From Methylacidimicrobium sp. AP8 (GTDB taxonomy: Bacteria > Verrucomicrobiota > Verrucomicrobiia > Methylacidiphilales > Methylacidiphilaceae), in NCBI RefSeq assembly GCF_903064525.1, contig NZ_LR797830.1, positions 1,984,001 through 2,048,000 on the forward strand: a DNA stretch of 64,000 nucleotides, written 5' to 3'. Shown one piece after another: positions 18,028-26,397 of this stretch. Each line of letters opens with the position of its first letter. Positions within the stretch are counted from its first letter, which is position 1. The translations under genes and the position numbers were made by a program. The notes beneath the pieces are model-generated. The model was not told the DNA's origin, made no database searches, and saw only the letters and a list, made by a program, of their open reading frames with translations.

Positions 18028-19239
18028 CTACTCCGTCGGAACCGCTCCCGTCGGAAGCTCCGCCTTCTCGAGGGCCGGAGCACCCCCTCCCATCGCCAAC
18101 CGGTAATAGCGCCAAAGTCCCATGAAAACGTTCGGCCAATCATAAATCTCTCTCGTCCGCACGGAAGCCGAAATGCCGATCTGCCGCAGGTCCTGGTCGG
18201 CGGCACGCTCGATCGCCTCCGCCAGCTCCTCCGCGCAATTTCGGTGCGCCCACAATTCCAGGCCCGCATGGATATGATCATCCATGTTGGTCCCACGGAT
18301 GCCGATGACTGGGCAACCGCAGGCCTGGCTTTCGACAGCGACAAGCCCGAAGGTTTCGACGACTCCCGGATGGACGAAAAGGTCCGCCGCCCGATAGCAT
18401 CTCCGCAGCTCCGTCTTCTCCTCGATGTAGGGGCGCCAGATCACCGCATCGGTCTCCTCCTGCAACCGCCGCACCTGCTGCCTGAGCGGCCCGTCGCCTA
18501 CCACCAGGAGCCGATAGTCGCGTCGACGCGAAGCGCGCAGGGCTTGGAAGGCGCGCAGCAAGACCGAAATGTTCTTTTCGCGCGCGAGCCGCCCTACGTA
18601 CAGGAGCAGAAAGGCGGAATCGGGCACCGCGAGCTCTTCTCGCCAGGCCCGGCCGTCCGGTCCGGGACAAAACGTCCGCGCATCAACCCCGAGGCGAATC
18701 GGAATCGTATTCCTCAACCCCCAAGACTCCAAAAGCCTTTGGAGCGTGGCCGAGGGCACGAAGGTGTACCGGAAACGGGCGTACAAGCGGACAATGTACC
18801 TCCGGGCTGCAGAGAAGAGCATCTGCTCGACCAGTCGGCCCCCGAAGCGGCAAGCCGTGCGCAAATAGGCATCCGGAAAGTGGGAATGATAGAAAGCGAC
18901 GGCCGGAATACCGAGCTCGCGGGAACTCCGAAGGACCGTCCACGCCAGATGATAGGGATCTCCGGATTCGACGATGTCGGGGCGAACCTCGCGCAGAATC
19001 GAGCGGACCAGCGGAACGTTGCAAAGGATACGATAGCGCGAGGTCCGGTCGATCTTCGGAGACGCTATTGTGATCAGGTGCGTCCTGCCTTCACACTGGT
19101 GCGTGGTCCTTTCGCCCGGCACGATCAGATAGTGCTCATCCTCCGTCCGCTCCCGGACATATTCCTGCTTTTCGCCCAGATAACGCCTCACCCCGCCGCT
19201 GCGCGGTGAATAGAACTGGGTTACGTCACAGATCTTCAT
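18028..19239 (-). CDS. GT4-family glycosyltransferase
   Basis: This 403-residue GT-B enzyme has an N-terminal acceptor domain with YSPRSGGVRRYL and AFYHSHFPDAYL. The C-terminal donor domain has LYVGRLAREKN, VVGDGPLR and the EX7E motif VVETFGLVAVES. The YHSHFP signature resembles the YHTDFP of the fusion protein two genes downstream, so the two may add successive sugars to the same lipid acceptor. It is the first gene of the minus-strand operon GT4-GNAT-deacetylase-PHP/GT4-oligopeptidase. It is divergent from the porin across a 197-base gap. Confidence 0.85.
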   Translation of the reverse strand: MKICDVTQFYSPRSGGVRRYLGEKQEYVRERTEDEHYLIVPGERTTHQCEGRTHLITIASPKIDRTSRYRILCNVPLVRSILREVRPDIVESGDPYHLAWTVLRSSRELGIPAVAFYHSHFPDAYLRTACRFGGRLVEQMLFSAARRYIVRLYARFRYTFVPSATLQRLLESWGLRNTIPIRLGVDARTFCPGPDGRAWREELAVPDSAFLLLYVGRLAREKNISVLLRAFQALRASRRRDYRLLVVGDGPLRQQVRRLQEETDAVIWRPYIEEKTELRRCYRAADLFVHPGVVETFGLVAVESQACGCPVIGIRGTNMDDHIHAGLELWAHRNCAEELAEAIERAADQDLRQIGISASVRTREIYDWPNVFMGLWRYYRLAMGGGAPALEKAELPTGAVPTE

Positions 19240-19436
19240 CGAGGCGCGGGCCTTCCCGCGTTCGGACGAGCCGACCCCGGCATTCCCCCAACCCGGCGTT
19301 CCCGCAAACCGCTTTACACAGTCGGTTCCGGGAAGGATCGGCTCTAGCCGGCCCGCTGCCGTTTGGATCGACGCGCATCGCGATTTGCCTTGAGGGCTAA
19401 GGTGGGAGATGGCGTTTCTCTCCTACGGGAAACGAG

Positions 19437-20903
19437 GTGGACAAGCAACCCCATTTTGTTCCGGCGAGATTCCGAGCTTTGCCTACGCCGGCCCCTGTCA
19501 TTCCGAGCGGTTCCCCGGAGTTCTCCCTGCCCGCGCGGCTTTTTGCAACCTTGGCTTGGATCGGATTTTCCTCCGTGCTCCCGGCCAGAGCCCAGTCCGA
19601 TCCTACGCTCGCCACGACGAGCGCCGCCGTCCCGGGCACGGCCGAGCTCCAAAAGGCGCTCGAAGAGGGCGGGATCGCCGTCCAAACCGTGCGTCCGGGC
19701 ATCCGGCTCGCCGGATATCTGGACAGCTCCTTCGTCGACAACTTCATTCCCCCCAATGCTCGAATTCCGACCCGGATGGCCGACGACGGGATCGCCGGCG
19801 GGGGATTCAACTTCAACGCCGTGCGGCTGCTCCTCGAAAGGCCGCTGGATGATCAGAACCGATGGGAAATGGGATTCCGTGTGGATCTTTTCGCCGGCCA
19901 GGATGCGGCCTCCATGGGAGGACCGGACAACCTGGCCGGACTGGGAGTCCCCACGGAGGCGGGGAACGCGCGGAACACTTCGAGCTTCCTGCTGGCCGAA
20001 GCCTATATCCTCCTTCGCATTCCCGTCGGGAACGCCATCGACCTGAAGATCGGGAAGTTCGTTCCTCCCTTGGGATTCGAAGTGATGGAGCGCCCCGCCA
20101 ACCTCAATTTCACCTATGGCAACCTGTACAGCAACCTGATCCCGGAGATGGTCACCGGAACGGAGGCGGTCTATCGACCGGTCGATTGGGTAGAGACCAC
20201 GCTCGGAGTGCTCGATGGATCGTTCAACGCTGCGCGAGCAGGATTCCCCTTCTTCGGGGAAAGCACGAATAGCCTCGGCAGCGCAGAGGCCTATCTTTTT
20301 CTAGCCTCCGCAGCCTTCGACGCTCCCGCGCGCAACGCCCGGCTGGTGGCCAGCGCCCTCTATGGGCCCGACGGCGCCGACCCTCCCGGATTCGGATTGG
20401 CTCCGTCCATTCCGGGGAGCGGGGTTTTCGTCCAAAGCCCCCTGAACCGCGCGGCGCCGTTTTTCTTAGGCGATATCTGGGGGGAGTGGATTCCCAAAGC
20501 CGCGCGCGACCGCATCCTGCTCGCTTGGGAAGCCACGGGCGGCTTCTACGAAGGCGTTGCCGCTCCCGGGGCCGACTCGCTCCAGGCTTCCCATTGGCTC
20601 GGAGCCAGCCTCTGGGCTCGATACCAGATAAGCAGCTTCGTCAGCTTCGCCCTCCGGACCGACTGGATTCATGCGAGCGCCAACGAGATCCTCCCGGAGC
20701 ACATCGGACCGGAAGACATCTGGAGCGTGACGGGGACCGTCGGCTTCGACATTTGGGAGAACCTGATGGTGCGAACCGAGTTCCGGATGGATTGGGGTGC
20801 GGCGATCTACGGCACCCCGATTTTCCCGACCGGAACCCTCCTCTTCCCCCTTTCGAGCGGTCCTGCGTTCCTTTGGGCGGTGGAAACCGTCTACTCGTTT
20901 TGA
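19437..20903 (+). CDS. Outer-membrane beta-barrel porin (OmpL/BBP2-like)
   Basis: This 488-residue protein has a signal peptide (LPARLFATLAWIGFSSVLPARA, cut after ARA) and a barrel made of alternating aromatic and hydrophobic strands. The barrel shows LAGYLDSSFVDN, LIPEMVTGTEAVY and WARYQISSFVSFALRTDWI, and the protein ends in the C-terminal aromatic motif VETVYSF expected for BAM insertion. It matches the plan of putative beta-barrel porin-2 proteins. The start is uncertain: GTG at 19437 puts about 30 residues before the signal core and has no good ribosome-binding site. A TGTCATTCCGAGCGG stretch in the leader resembles dispersed bacterial repeats. The 3' end is overlapped by the antisense protease reading frame. 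Confidence 0.75.
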   Translation: MDKQPHFVPARFRALPTPAPVIPSGSPEFSLPARLFATLAWIGFSSVLPARAQSDPTLATTSAAVPGTAELQKALEEGGIAVQTVRPGIRLAGYLDSSFVDNFIPPNARIPTRMADDGIAGGGFNFNAVRLLLERPLDDQNRWEMGFRVDLFAGQDAASMGGPDNLAGLGVPTEAGNARNTSSFLLAEAYILLRIPVGNAIDLKIGKFVPPLGFEVMERPANLNFTYGNLYSNLIPEMVTGTEAVYRPVDWVETTLGVLDGSFNAARAGFPFFGESTNSLGSAEAYLFLASAAFDAPARNARLVASALYGPDGADPPGFGLAPSIPGSGVFVQSPLNRAAPFFLGDIWGEWIPKAARDRILLAWEATGGFYEGVAAPGADSLQASHWLGASLWARYQISSFVSFALRTDWIHASANEILPEHIGPEDIWSVTGTVGFDIWENLMVRTEFRMDWGAAIYGTPIFPTGTLLFPLSSGPAFLWAVETVYSF

Positions 20904-21686
20904 TCGGCGGGGCCGGCGCGACCCGCCGACCGCTAGCCCGTCGAGCCAGTTGGCGACAATCGGCGCTCCGATCACAAGGCCGACGCCCTCCACGGACCGC
21001 CCGGTCACCTTCGCGAAGCAGAGACCGACCAGCTTTCCTTCAAGATCGACAACGGGCGCTCCGCTATCTCCTTCGTTCACGGGAGCATCCACCTGGAGCA
21101 AGGGGAACGCAAGCCCCCGGTCTATCCCGATGCCGCGCGGCCGCGCGCTCAGCACGCCCCGAGAGACCGTATTCCCGTAACCTATGCCCGAGCCGATGAC
21201 GAGGACCGTCATGCCCAAGAGCCCTTCGGATAGACGGGAGTAGGGAAAAACTCCCGGAAGGGTTCCGGGCTCGACCCGCAAAAGCGCGAGATCGGTTTTC
21301 CTGTCGGCACGGATCAAGTGCGCGAGCCGCACACGCCCGTCAAAGAAAGTCACGAGCAGATCCCTCCGCGCCACGCTCTTGCCCAGCACATGGGCGCAGG
21401 TCACCACCTCTCCTCTTTTCGACACGACGAGCCCTGTTCCGATCGCCTCGATTTTCCGAGTCGACCCGAAAGGCCCCCAGCTTCTCTTTTCGACCGAGAT
21501 GGAAACCACGGCCGGCAGCGTGCGGCGAACCACTTCCACCACAGCGCGGTCGTACGCCGACAAGGCTCCTGCCGGCTCGGGCCGTGCGACCGCGGCGAAG
21601 GCTCCCACCATGAGGGAAGTCCCGGCCGACAGCGATCCGTGCCACCAGCCAGACACCCGCCGTCGACCACGTAAGATAAGCGCCAT
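20466..21686 (-). CDS. Exported trypsin-like (HtrA-type) serine protease, without PDZ
   Basis: This is an S1C-like protease with a signal/anchor segment near the N-terminus (SLMVGAFAAVARPEPAGALS). The catalytic triad is visible: His in VTCAHVLG, Asp in RKTDLALLRVE and Ser in NEGDSGAPVV. The recognisable domain ends near APIVANWLDGL at about 20940. No PDZ follows. Instead the frame continues about 150 residues, roughly 438 bases of it antisense to the porin, with an unstructured, low-similarity look. ATG at 21686 is preferred; the frame upstream runs toward the IS1182 remnant. Either the native stop near 20930 was lost by a small indel, or the tail is real. Confidence 0.7.
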   Translation of the reverse strand: MALILRGRRRVSGWWHGSLSAGTSLMVGAFAAVARPEPAGALSAYDRAVVEVVRRTLPAVVSISVEKRSWGPFGSTRKIEAIGTGLVVSKRGEVVTCAHVLGKSVARRDLLVTFFDGRVRLAHLIRADRKTDLALLRVEPGTLPGVFPYSRLSEGLLGMTVLVIGSGIGYGNTVSRGVLSARPRGIGIDRGLAFPLLQVDAPVNEGDSGAPVVDLEGKLVGLCFAKVTGRSVEGVGLVIGAPIVANWLDGLAVGGSRRPRRSKRVDGFHRPKERRTARKGEEEGSGRENRGAVDRRTPIHPELGSHHQVLPNVEADGPRHAPDVFRSDVLREDLVGARMNPVGPEGEADEAAYLVSSPEAGSEPMGSLERVGPGSGNAFVEAARGFPSEQDAVARGFGNPLPPDIA

Positions 21687-21813
21687 GAAGCTACTCTGAC
21701 GGAAGGCGGCCCGGATGACAATGCGACATCCCGAGGAGGTCGGCGGGAGCGCGTCGGCCAGGGTTCTTGCCTTGCCGGTCTCCGCCGGCCTTCCCATGGT
21801 CTTTCCCACCTAA

Positions 21814-23176
21814 CAGCCTGTCGGACTTTCCGTTTCCCGCTGGAATATCTGGTAAAAGAGGGCATGGCTGAGCGGATTGCGACGGTGGATCGGCGCCGAT
21901 GCTTTTGCCCGGGGACCTGCGGGATTGGGTGGACGAGGACGAATTAGTGCATTCTTTCGAGTGAACGCGAGCCGGACGGGGGACGCGCAGTATCGCCGTC
22001 GATGATGCTCTCGCTTTTGATTTACTGCTATCCCAACGGAATCTTTCCGAGTCGGAGGGTCGAGGCGGCGGCCGCGGCGAGATGTGGCGGTGCGTGATCT
22101 TTGTGCGAACACCCATCCGGATCGCGAGGCGATCTGCCGGTTTCGGCGGGAGAATCTTGGAAAAAGAGGAGGAAGCGGACCGGAGAGAGGAAGCGACGAA
22201 GCGGATCCGGGCAAGCTCTCCGCGGAGATCGGTCGGCGGCAGCGACTCCAGGCAAAAGCGGGAGGAAGCGCAACGCGGCCTGGAGGAAGGGGCCAAGGAG
22301 CGAGCGGAGCGGGAGCGTGCGGATTCCGAGCGGAAGGAAAAAGAACGGGCAGCCCGTAAGGGGACTGCCAAAGGGCGGCATATCCACCCTCCGGAGGAGA
22401 ATCCTGGGGCGGAGGAACAAAGCAACCTGACCGAGCCCTTGAGCCGGCAGATGCGCAAGAGCGGGAAGCGAAGCCTTCGCACGGAGCTATTAATGCGCAA
22501 GCGGCCGTAGATGCGGAAGGGAGTGCCTTGGTGCTTTCTTTCGGCTCGGGTGAGTGTGTGCGCCAACGAAACCGGCGAGTGGGAAGTCGGCGTGCGGGCC
22601 ATTCCTACGGCAGCCGGTCGGGTCCGTGCGCTGCTGGCCGACACGGGGTATCCCCATGGCGAAGAGGTCGAGGCTCTACAGGCGGAGGCAATTGAAATGA
22701 ACTCTCCGATGAGGGCCGAAGCTCGGGAATGCCGCCGGCGATACGAGTTCCGGCCCGCCGATCGTCGACGGGAGAAGCCCGTGGCGTATACCGCCCCGTG
22801 GAGACGCAAGAGGATCGAGAAGCTCGCCAGTCCGGAATGGCCGCCGCCTCTATGCTCGAAGCAAGCAGATGGTCGAACCGGTCTTCGGCATCATCAAATC
22901 GGTGATGGGCTTCCGGGCCTTTCGGCTCCGCGGGCAAGCCAAAGTCCAGGGCGAATGGTCCTTGGTCTGCTTGGCGTACAACTTCCAGCGCCTTGGGAAG
23001 CTTGGGGGAGCCCGCAACTCCGGTTCTCTTCCGATTGGATCCCTATGGTCGCTCTCCGCCGGAAGAACGGCCGTCGCAGTATCCTGGTTTTTATGGTTCC
23101 CGGGACAGTCAGTCCCCATGCCGCATCGGACTGCCGCCGCATCGCGGCAAATTCTCGCACCAAGGTCGACAGGCTG
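21814..23176 (+). mobile_element. Decayed IS1182-family insertion sequence
   Basis: A 10-base perfect inverted repeat bounds the element: CAGCCTGTCG at 21814-21823 and its complement at 23167-23176. The 1363-base span carries one transposase broken in several places. The flanking four bases are CTAA (21810-21813) and CTAG (23177-23180), which could be a target duplication with one changed base. The element lies just upstream of the protease gene and of the aldo/keto reductase. Confidence 0.75.
21864..23003 (+). pseudogene. IS1182-family transposase, multiply frameshifted
   Basis: Pieces of one transposase appear in order in different plus frames: MAERIATVDRR (21864), MLLPGDLRDWVDEDELVHSF (21899, ending in TGA), LLIYCYPNGIFPSRRVEAA (about 22012-22070), DLCANTHPDREAICRFRREN (about 22095-22155), SNLTEPLSRQMRKSG (about 22425), AINAQAAVDAEGSALVLSF (about 22485), VRAIPTAAGRVRALLADTGY (about 22588) and EPVFGIIKSVMGFRAFRLRG (22872). 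Together they follow the IS1182 transposase from start to C-terminus. At least four frame changes and an internal stop make it non-functional. Some catalytic-region blocks are unrecognisable. Confidence 0.82.
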
Positions 23177-23225
23177 CTAGGATGAGCCGGCGGAGAGCAG
23201 GCAGTCTCCAGAGGGAGGAGATCCG

Positions 23226-24206
23226 ATGGAATATACGTCGCTGCCCGGGCTGGAAGAGCAGGTTTCCCGAATCGGACTAGGCACCTGGGTCATGGGCGGA
23301 TGGATGTGGGGCGGTGCGGAAGAAGCGGACGCCGTGGCCGCGATCGAGACGGCGGTCGACGCCGGCATCTGCTTGGTCGATACCGCTCCGGTCTACGGAT
23401 TCGGGCGAGCGGAGGAGATCGTCGGGAAGGCAGTCCGGAATATCGGTCGGGACAAGATCGTGCTGGCCACCAAAGGCGGCCTCGAATGGAATGCGCGGGA
23501 AGAGATACGGCGCAACTCGAGTCCGGAACGGCTGAGGCGGGAGGTCGACGAGAGCCTGCGCAGGCTGAGAGTCGATTGGATCGATCTCTATCAGATTCAC
23601 TGGCCCGATGCGCGGGTACCGATCGAGAAGACGGCCGAGACCCTCCTCGATTTGCAAGCCCGTGGCAAGATTCGCGCGCTCGGCGTAAGCAACTATTCTC
23701 CGGAACAGATGGAGGCTTGGCGCAAGGTCGCCCCGCTTCATACCGATCAACCCCCTTACAACCTCTTCGAGCGCGGGATCGAGAAGGATGTCCTTCCCTA
23801 CTGCCGCGCACACGGCATCGGCGTCATCGCCTACGGCGTCCTCTGCCGGGGGCTTCTCACTGGCAAGTTCACCGCCCGGCACACCTTCCCGCCGGGAGAT
23901 CTTCGCCGGATCGATCCCAAATTTCAGGGCAAAACCTTCGGGTGTTACCTAGCTGCAGCGGCCGATCTGCGTAAGCTGGCCGAGGCCCGCGGCTTCACTC
24001 TGGCGCAGCTCGCCGCCCGATGGGCGCTCCAGCAACCGGGGATCTCGGTCGTCCTGTGGGGAGCACGCAAACCATCACAGATCCAGGAGGCCGCGGCATT
24101 GCCGTCCTCCCTTCTTTCGGACCGCGATTTGGCCGAAATCGACCGGATCCTCGCACAGCACGTTCCGGAGCCGATCGGCCCGGAATTCATGGCACCCCCG
24201 CTCTAG
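23226..24206 (+). CDS. Aldo/keto reductase
   Basis: This 326-residue (alpha/beta)8 oxidoreductase, probably NADPH-dependent, interconverts aldehydes/ketones and alcohols. The catalytic tetrad is visible as Asp and Tyr in VDTAPVYGFGRAE, Lys in LATKGG and His in YQIHWPD. The C-terminal nucleotide-binding strand is ISVVLWGARKPSQIQEA. The MEYTSLPGLEEQVSRIGLGTW start at 23226 has GGAGG about nine bases upstream. It stands alone, between two IS remnants, on the plus strand. The physiological substrate cannot be told from sequence. Confidence 0.88.
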   Translation: MEYTSLPGLEEQVSRIGLGTWVMGGWMWGGAEEADAVAAIETAVDAGICLVDTAPVYGFGRAEEIVGKAVRNIGRDKIVLATKGGLEWNAREEIRRNSSPERLRREVDESLRRLRVDWIDLYQIHWPDARVPIEKTAETLLDLQARGKIRALGVSNYSPEQMEAWRKVAPLHTDQPPYNLFERGIEKDVLPYCRAHGIGVIAYGVLCRGLLTGKFTARHTFPPGDLRRIDPKFQGKTFGCYLAAAADLRKLAEARGFTLAQLAARWALQQPGISVVLWGARKPSQIQEAAALPSSLLSDRDLAEIDRILAQHVPEPIGPEFMAPPL

Positions 24207-24879
24207 CCCGCATTCTCACTACCCTGCACGTCTCACCAATAGCGGGCATAGCGGAACGCAAATGAGGAGAAGCTCTACTCTGCGCGCAGCGACAGGGAGA
24301 AAATCAGATCCAGGAAGAGCGCTATCTCTTTGCCAACCGGCTCTCGACCGCGCAAATGGCCGGCAACCAACTTCGGCTCTCCTTCTCGGCTCTGGCATAC
24401 TCGCTGGTGGAAGCGCTGCGACGGCTGGGTCTGCGAGGAACGGACTGGGCCCAGGCCCAGGTCGACATCCTCCGGCTCCAGCTCCTTAAGATCGGCACGC
24501 TGGTCCGAGTCCGCGTCCGCCGCGTCTTCCTCTCGCTGAGCAGCGCCTATCCTATCCTGGGAAGAGCCTCTTGACCCACGCCTTCCGAGTGCTGCCTTGC
24601 TGCGCATCTGGCAAAACCCCAGTTCTGTTCCTTCGGCAAGAGCCTACGATCGGGCGGAGCCGTTGCTCCACAACGGGCTTTTTCCCCTTTGCAGCCTTCG
24701 GATTCAGGCAAATCGAAGGAGAATTTTGCTCGATACCGCCTCACGAGAAACGCTCCGCGCGGCTAAAACTGCTCGCAAGCGACTCGACCAGCACCCTTCT
24801 CACGCGAAAGCCCGTACTGGTGGGATATGGCGGCTAGCGTTCCGCCCCGGCATGGTTCCTGCTATACTGAAGGGCGGCC
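24207..24879. other. Gene-poor gap holding an IS1380-family fragment
   Basis: This 673-base interval lies between the aldo/keto reductase and the ATP-grasp gene. Bases 24299-24574 hold a transposase C-terminus, described separately. Bases 24575-24879 contain no frame I recognise; small open frames there look random. The promoter for the ATP-grasp operon should lie near 24800-24870, but I see no clear hexamers. Confidence 0.6.
24299..24574 (+). pseudogene. C-terminal fragment of an IS1380-family transposase
   Basis: The plus frame reads ENQIQEERYLFANRLST, QLRLSFSALAYSLVEALRRL, LRLQLLKIGTLVRVRVRRVF and LSLSSAYP to a stop at 24574. This is the characteristic C-terminal block of IS1380-type transposases (LFADR, ANQLRL, LRRLGLKGT, RLKLLKIGA, VRRV). 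Only about 90 of some 430 residues remain and no N-terminal catalytic part is nearby, so it is a relic of an old insertion or deletion. Confidence 0.75.
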
Positions 24880-26397
24880 ATGCCTTCCTCCTTCCCGGCC
24901 CCCGCCGGTGTCGGCGATCGCCAAAAGAACTGCTTGCCCGGCATGGATTACGGGCTTGACGCCGATTTCGACGAGATGGTCGACGCGACGGGCCGGCCCC
25001 GGCCCCCCTACCGAGGTCTCTGGGAGCTTCTGGAAACCTTGGGGCCGGAAATATGGGAAGAACGGCAACGAGCGGCTGGCGAAGAGTTCCGCCGCCGCGG
25101 AGTCACCTTCGCGGTCGGCTCCGGAAGCGAAGAACGCATCTTTCCCTTCGACCTTCTGCCTCGCATTCTCTCAGCTTCGGAATGGCTCCGCTTGGAGAGG
25201 GGACTCATCCAGCGGGTGACCGCGCTCAACTGCTTTCTGCAGGATATCTACGGTCAGGCCCGGATCCTGCACGATCGAATCATCCCCGCCGACCTCGTCC
25301 TGGGATCGTCCCAATTCCGGAAGGAAATGGTCGGGGTCGCGATGCCCCACGGGATCTATGTGATGGTTGCCGGGCCGGATCTGCTTCGACTGCGGGACGG
25401 CTTCGTCGTCTTGGAAGACAACTTGCGGGTTCCAAGCGGGGCTTCCTACATGCTCATCAACCGTCGCGTCCTGCGCCGGGTCCTTCCCTCCCTCTTTGAA
25501 TCCGCCCCTGTCGCCTCGATCGAATCCTATCCCGCCCTTTTGCGGCAGGCTCTCCAATCCCTCCGCCCCGAGGGGGCTCGGGATAAGCTCGCGGTCCTCC
25601 TGACACCCGGAATCCATAATCCGGCCTACTTCGAGCACACTTTCCTCGCTCAGGAGATGGGCATTGCGCTGGCAGAAGGGAAGGATCTGGCCGTGATCGA
25701 GGGAAACGTGCAGCTTCGGACTGCTTCTGGCTGGAAGGGAGTGGGCTCCATCTACCGGCGGCTCAACGACGACTTTCTCGATCCGCTCGCCTTCCGGCCG
25801 GAGTCTCTTCTGGGGGTACCGGGGCTCTTCGCGGCTTTCCGGGCGGGACGGGTGAACATCCTCAATGCGATCGGAGCCGGGGTCGCCGACGACAAGGCGA
25901 TCTACCCGTTCGTCCCATTAATGATCCGGTACTACCTCGCAGAAGACCCGGTCCTTCCGAACGTGGAGACCTTTCTTTGTGAACGGACGGCGGAGCGAAA
26001 CCACGTCCTGGCGAATTTGGAGAAGCTCGTCGTCAAGGAAGTCTCCCAAGCCGGAGGATACGGCATGCTCTTCGGACCGGCGAGCAGCATCCAGGAGCGC
26101 GCCGCCTTTCGAGAAAGAATCCTCGCCGAACCTCGGAACTACATCGCCCAACCCGTGCTCTCCTTCTCGCACCTCCCTTGCTGGATCGACGGACGCTTCC
26201 AGCCCCGCCGAGTCGACCTGCGCCCATTCGTTCTCCTCGCTCCCGATCCCGTGGTAGTTCCGGGAGGGCTCACCCGCGTCGCCCTGGCGAAAGGGTCCTT
26301 TATCGTGAACTCCTGCCAAGGAGGAGGAAGCAAGGACACTTGGATATCGGGGGTCGGCACAAAAGCCGGAGGGGCGGAGAACGCGGCAGAGCCATGA
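24880..26397 (+). CDS. Circularly permuted ATP-grasp family protein (type 2)
   Basis: This 505-residue protein is of the DUF404/DUF407 circularly permuted ATP-grasp type, a family linked to ATP-dependent peptide or amide bond formation. Landmarks are GMDYGLDADFDEMVD, an RITAL-like QRVTALNCFLQDIYGQARIL, VLEDNLRVPSGASYML, LLTPGIHNPAYFEHTFLA, VGSIYRRLNDDFLDP, NILNAIGAGVADDKAIY and VVKEVSQAGGYGM. It ends in GSFIVNSCQGGGSKDTW. ATG at 24880 is the first plausible start; a later start at GMDYG is possible. It overlaps the alpha-E gene as ATGA. The product of the reaction is unknown in this family. Confidence 0.87.
   Translation: MPSSFPAPAGVGDRQKNCLPGMDYGLDADFDEMVDATGRPRPPYRGLWELLETLGPEIWEERQRAAGEEFRRRGVTFAVGSGSEERIFPFDLLPRILSASEWLRLERGLIQRVTALNCFLQDIYGQARILHDRIIPADLVLGSSQFRKEMVGVAMPHGIYVMVAGPDLLRLRDGFVVLEDNLRVPSGASYMLINRRVLRRVLPSLFESAPVASIESYPALLRQALQSLRPEGARDKLAVLLTPGIHNPAYFEHTFLAQEMGIALAEGKDLAVIEGNVQLRTASGWKGVGSIYRRLNDDFLDPLAFRPESLLGVPGLFAAFRAGRVNILNAIGAGVADDKAIYPFVPLMIRYYLAEDPVLPNVETFLCERTAERNHVLANLEKLVVKEVSQAGGYGMLFGPASSIQERAAFRERILAEPRNYIAQPVLSFSHLPCWIDGRFQPRRVDLRPFVLLAPDPVVVPGGLTRVALAKGSFIVNSCQGGGSKDTWISGVGTKAGGAENAAEP

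Noticed and set aside
16720-19209. Plus-strand open frame of over 800 codons opposite the deacetylase, GNAT and GT4 genes
   Set aside because: It crosses several real genes on the other strand, is Arg/Pro/Ser-rich and has no domain; antisense shadow.
26178-26393. Upstream extension of the alpha-E gene
   Set aside because: It lies inside the ATP-grasp gene in another frame; the ATGA junction at 26394 gives the family N-terminus.
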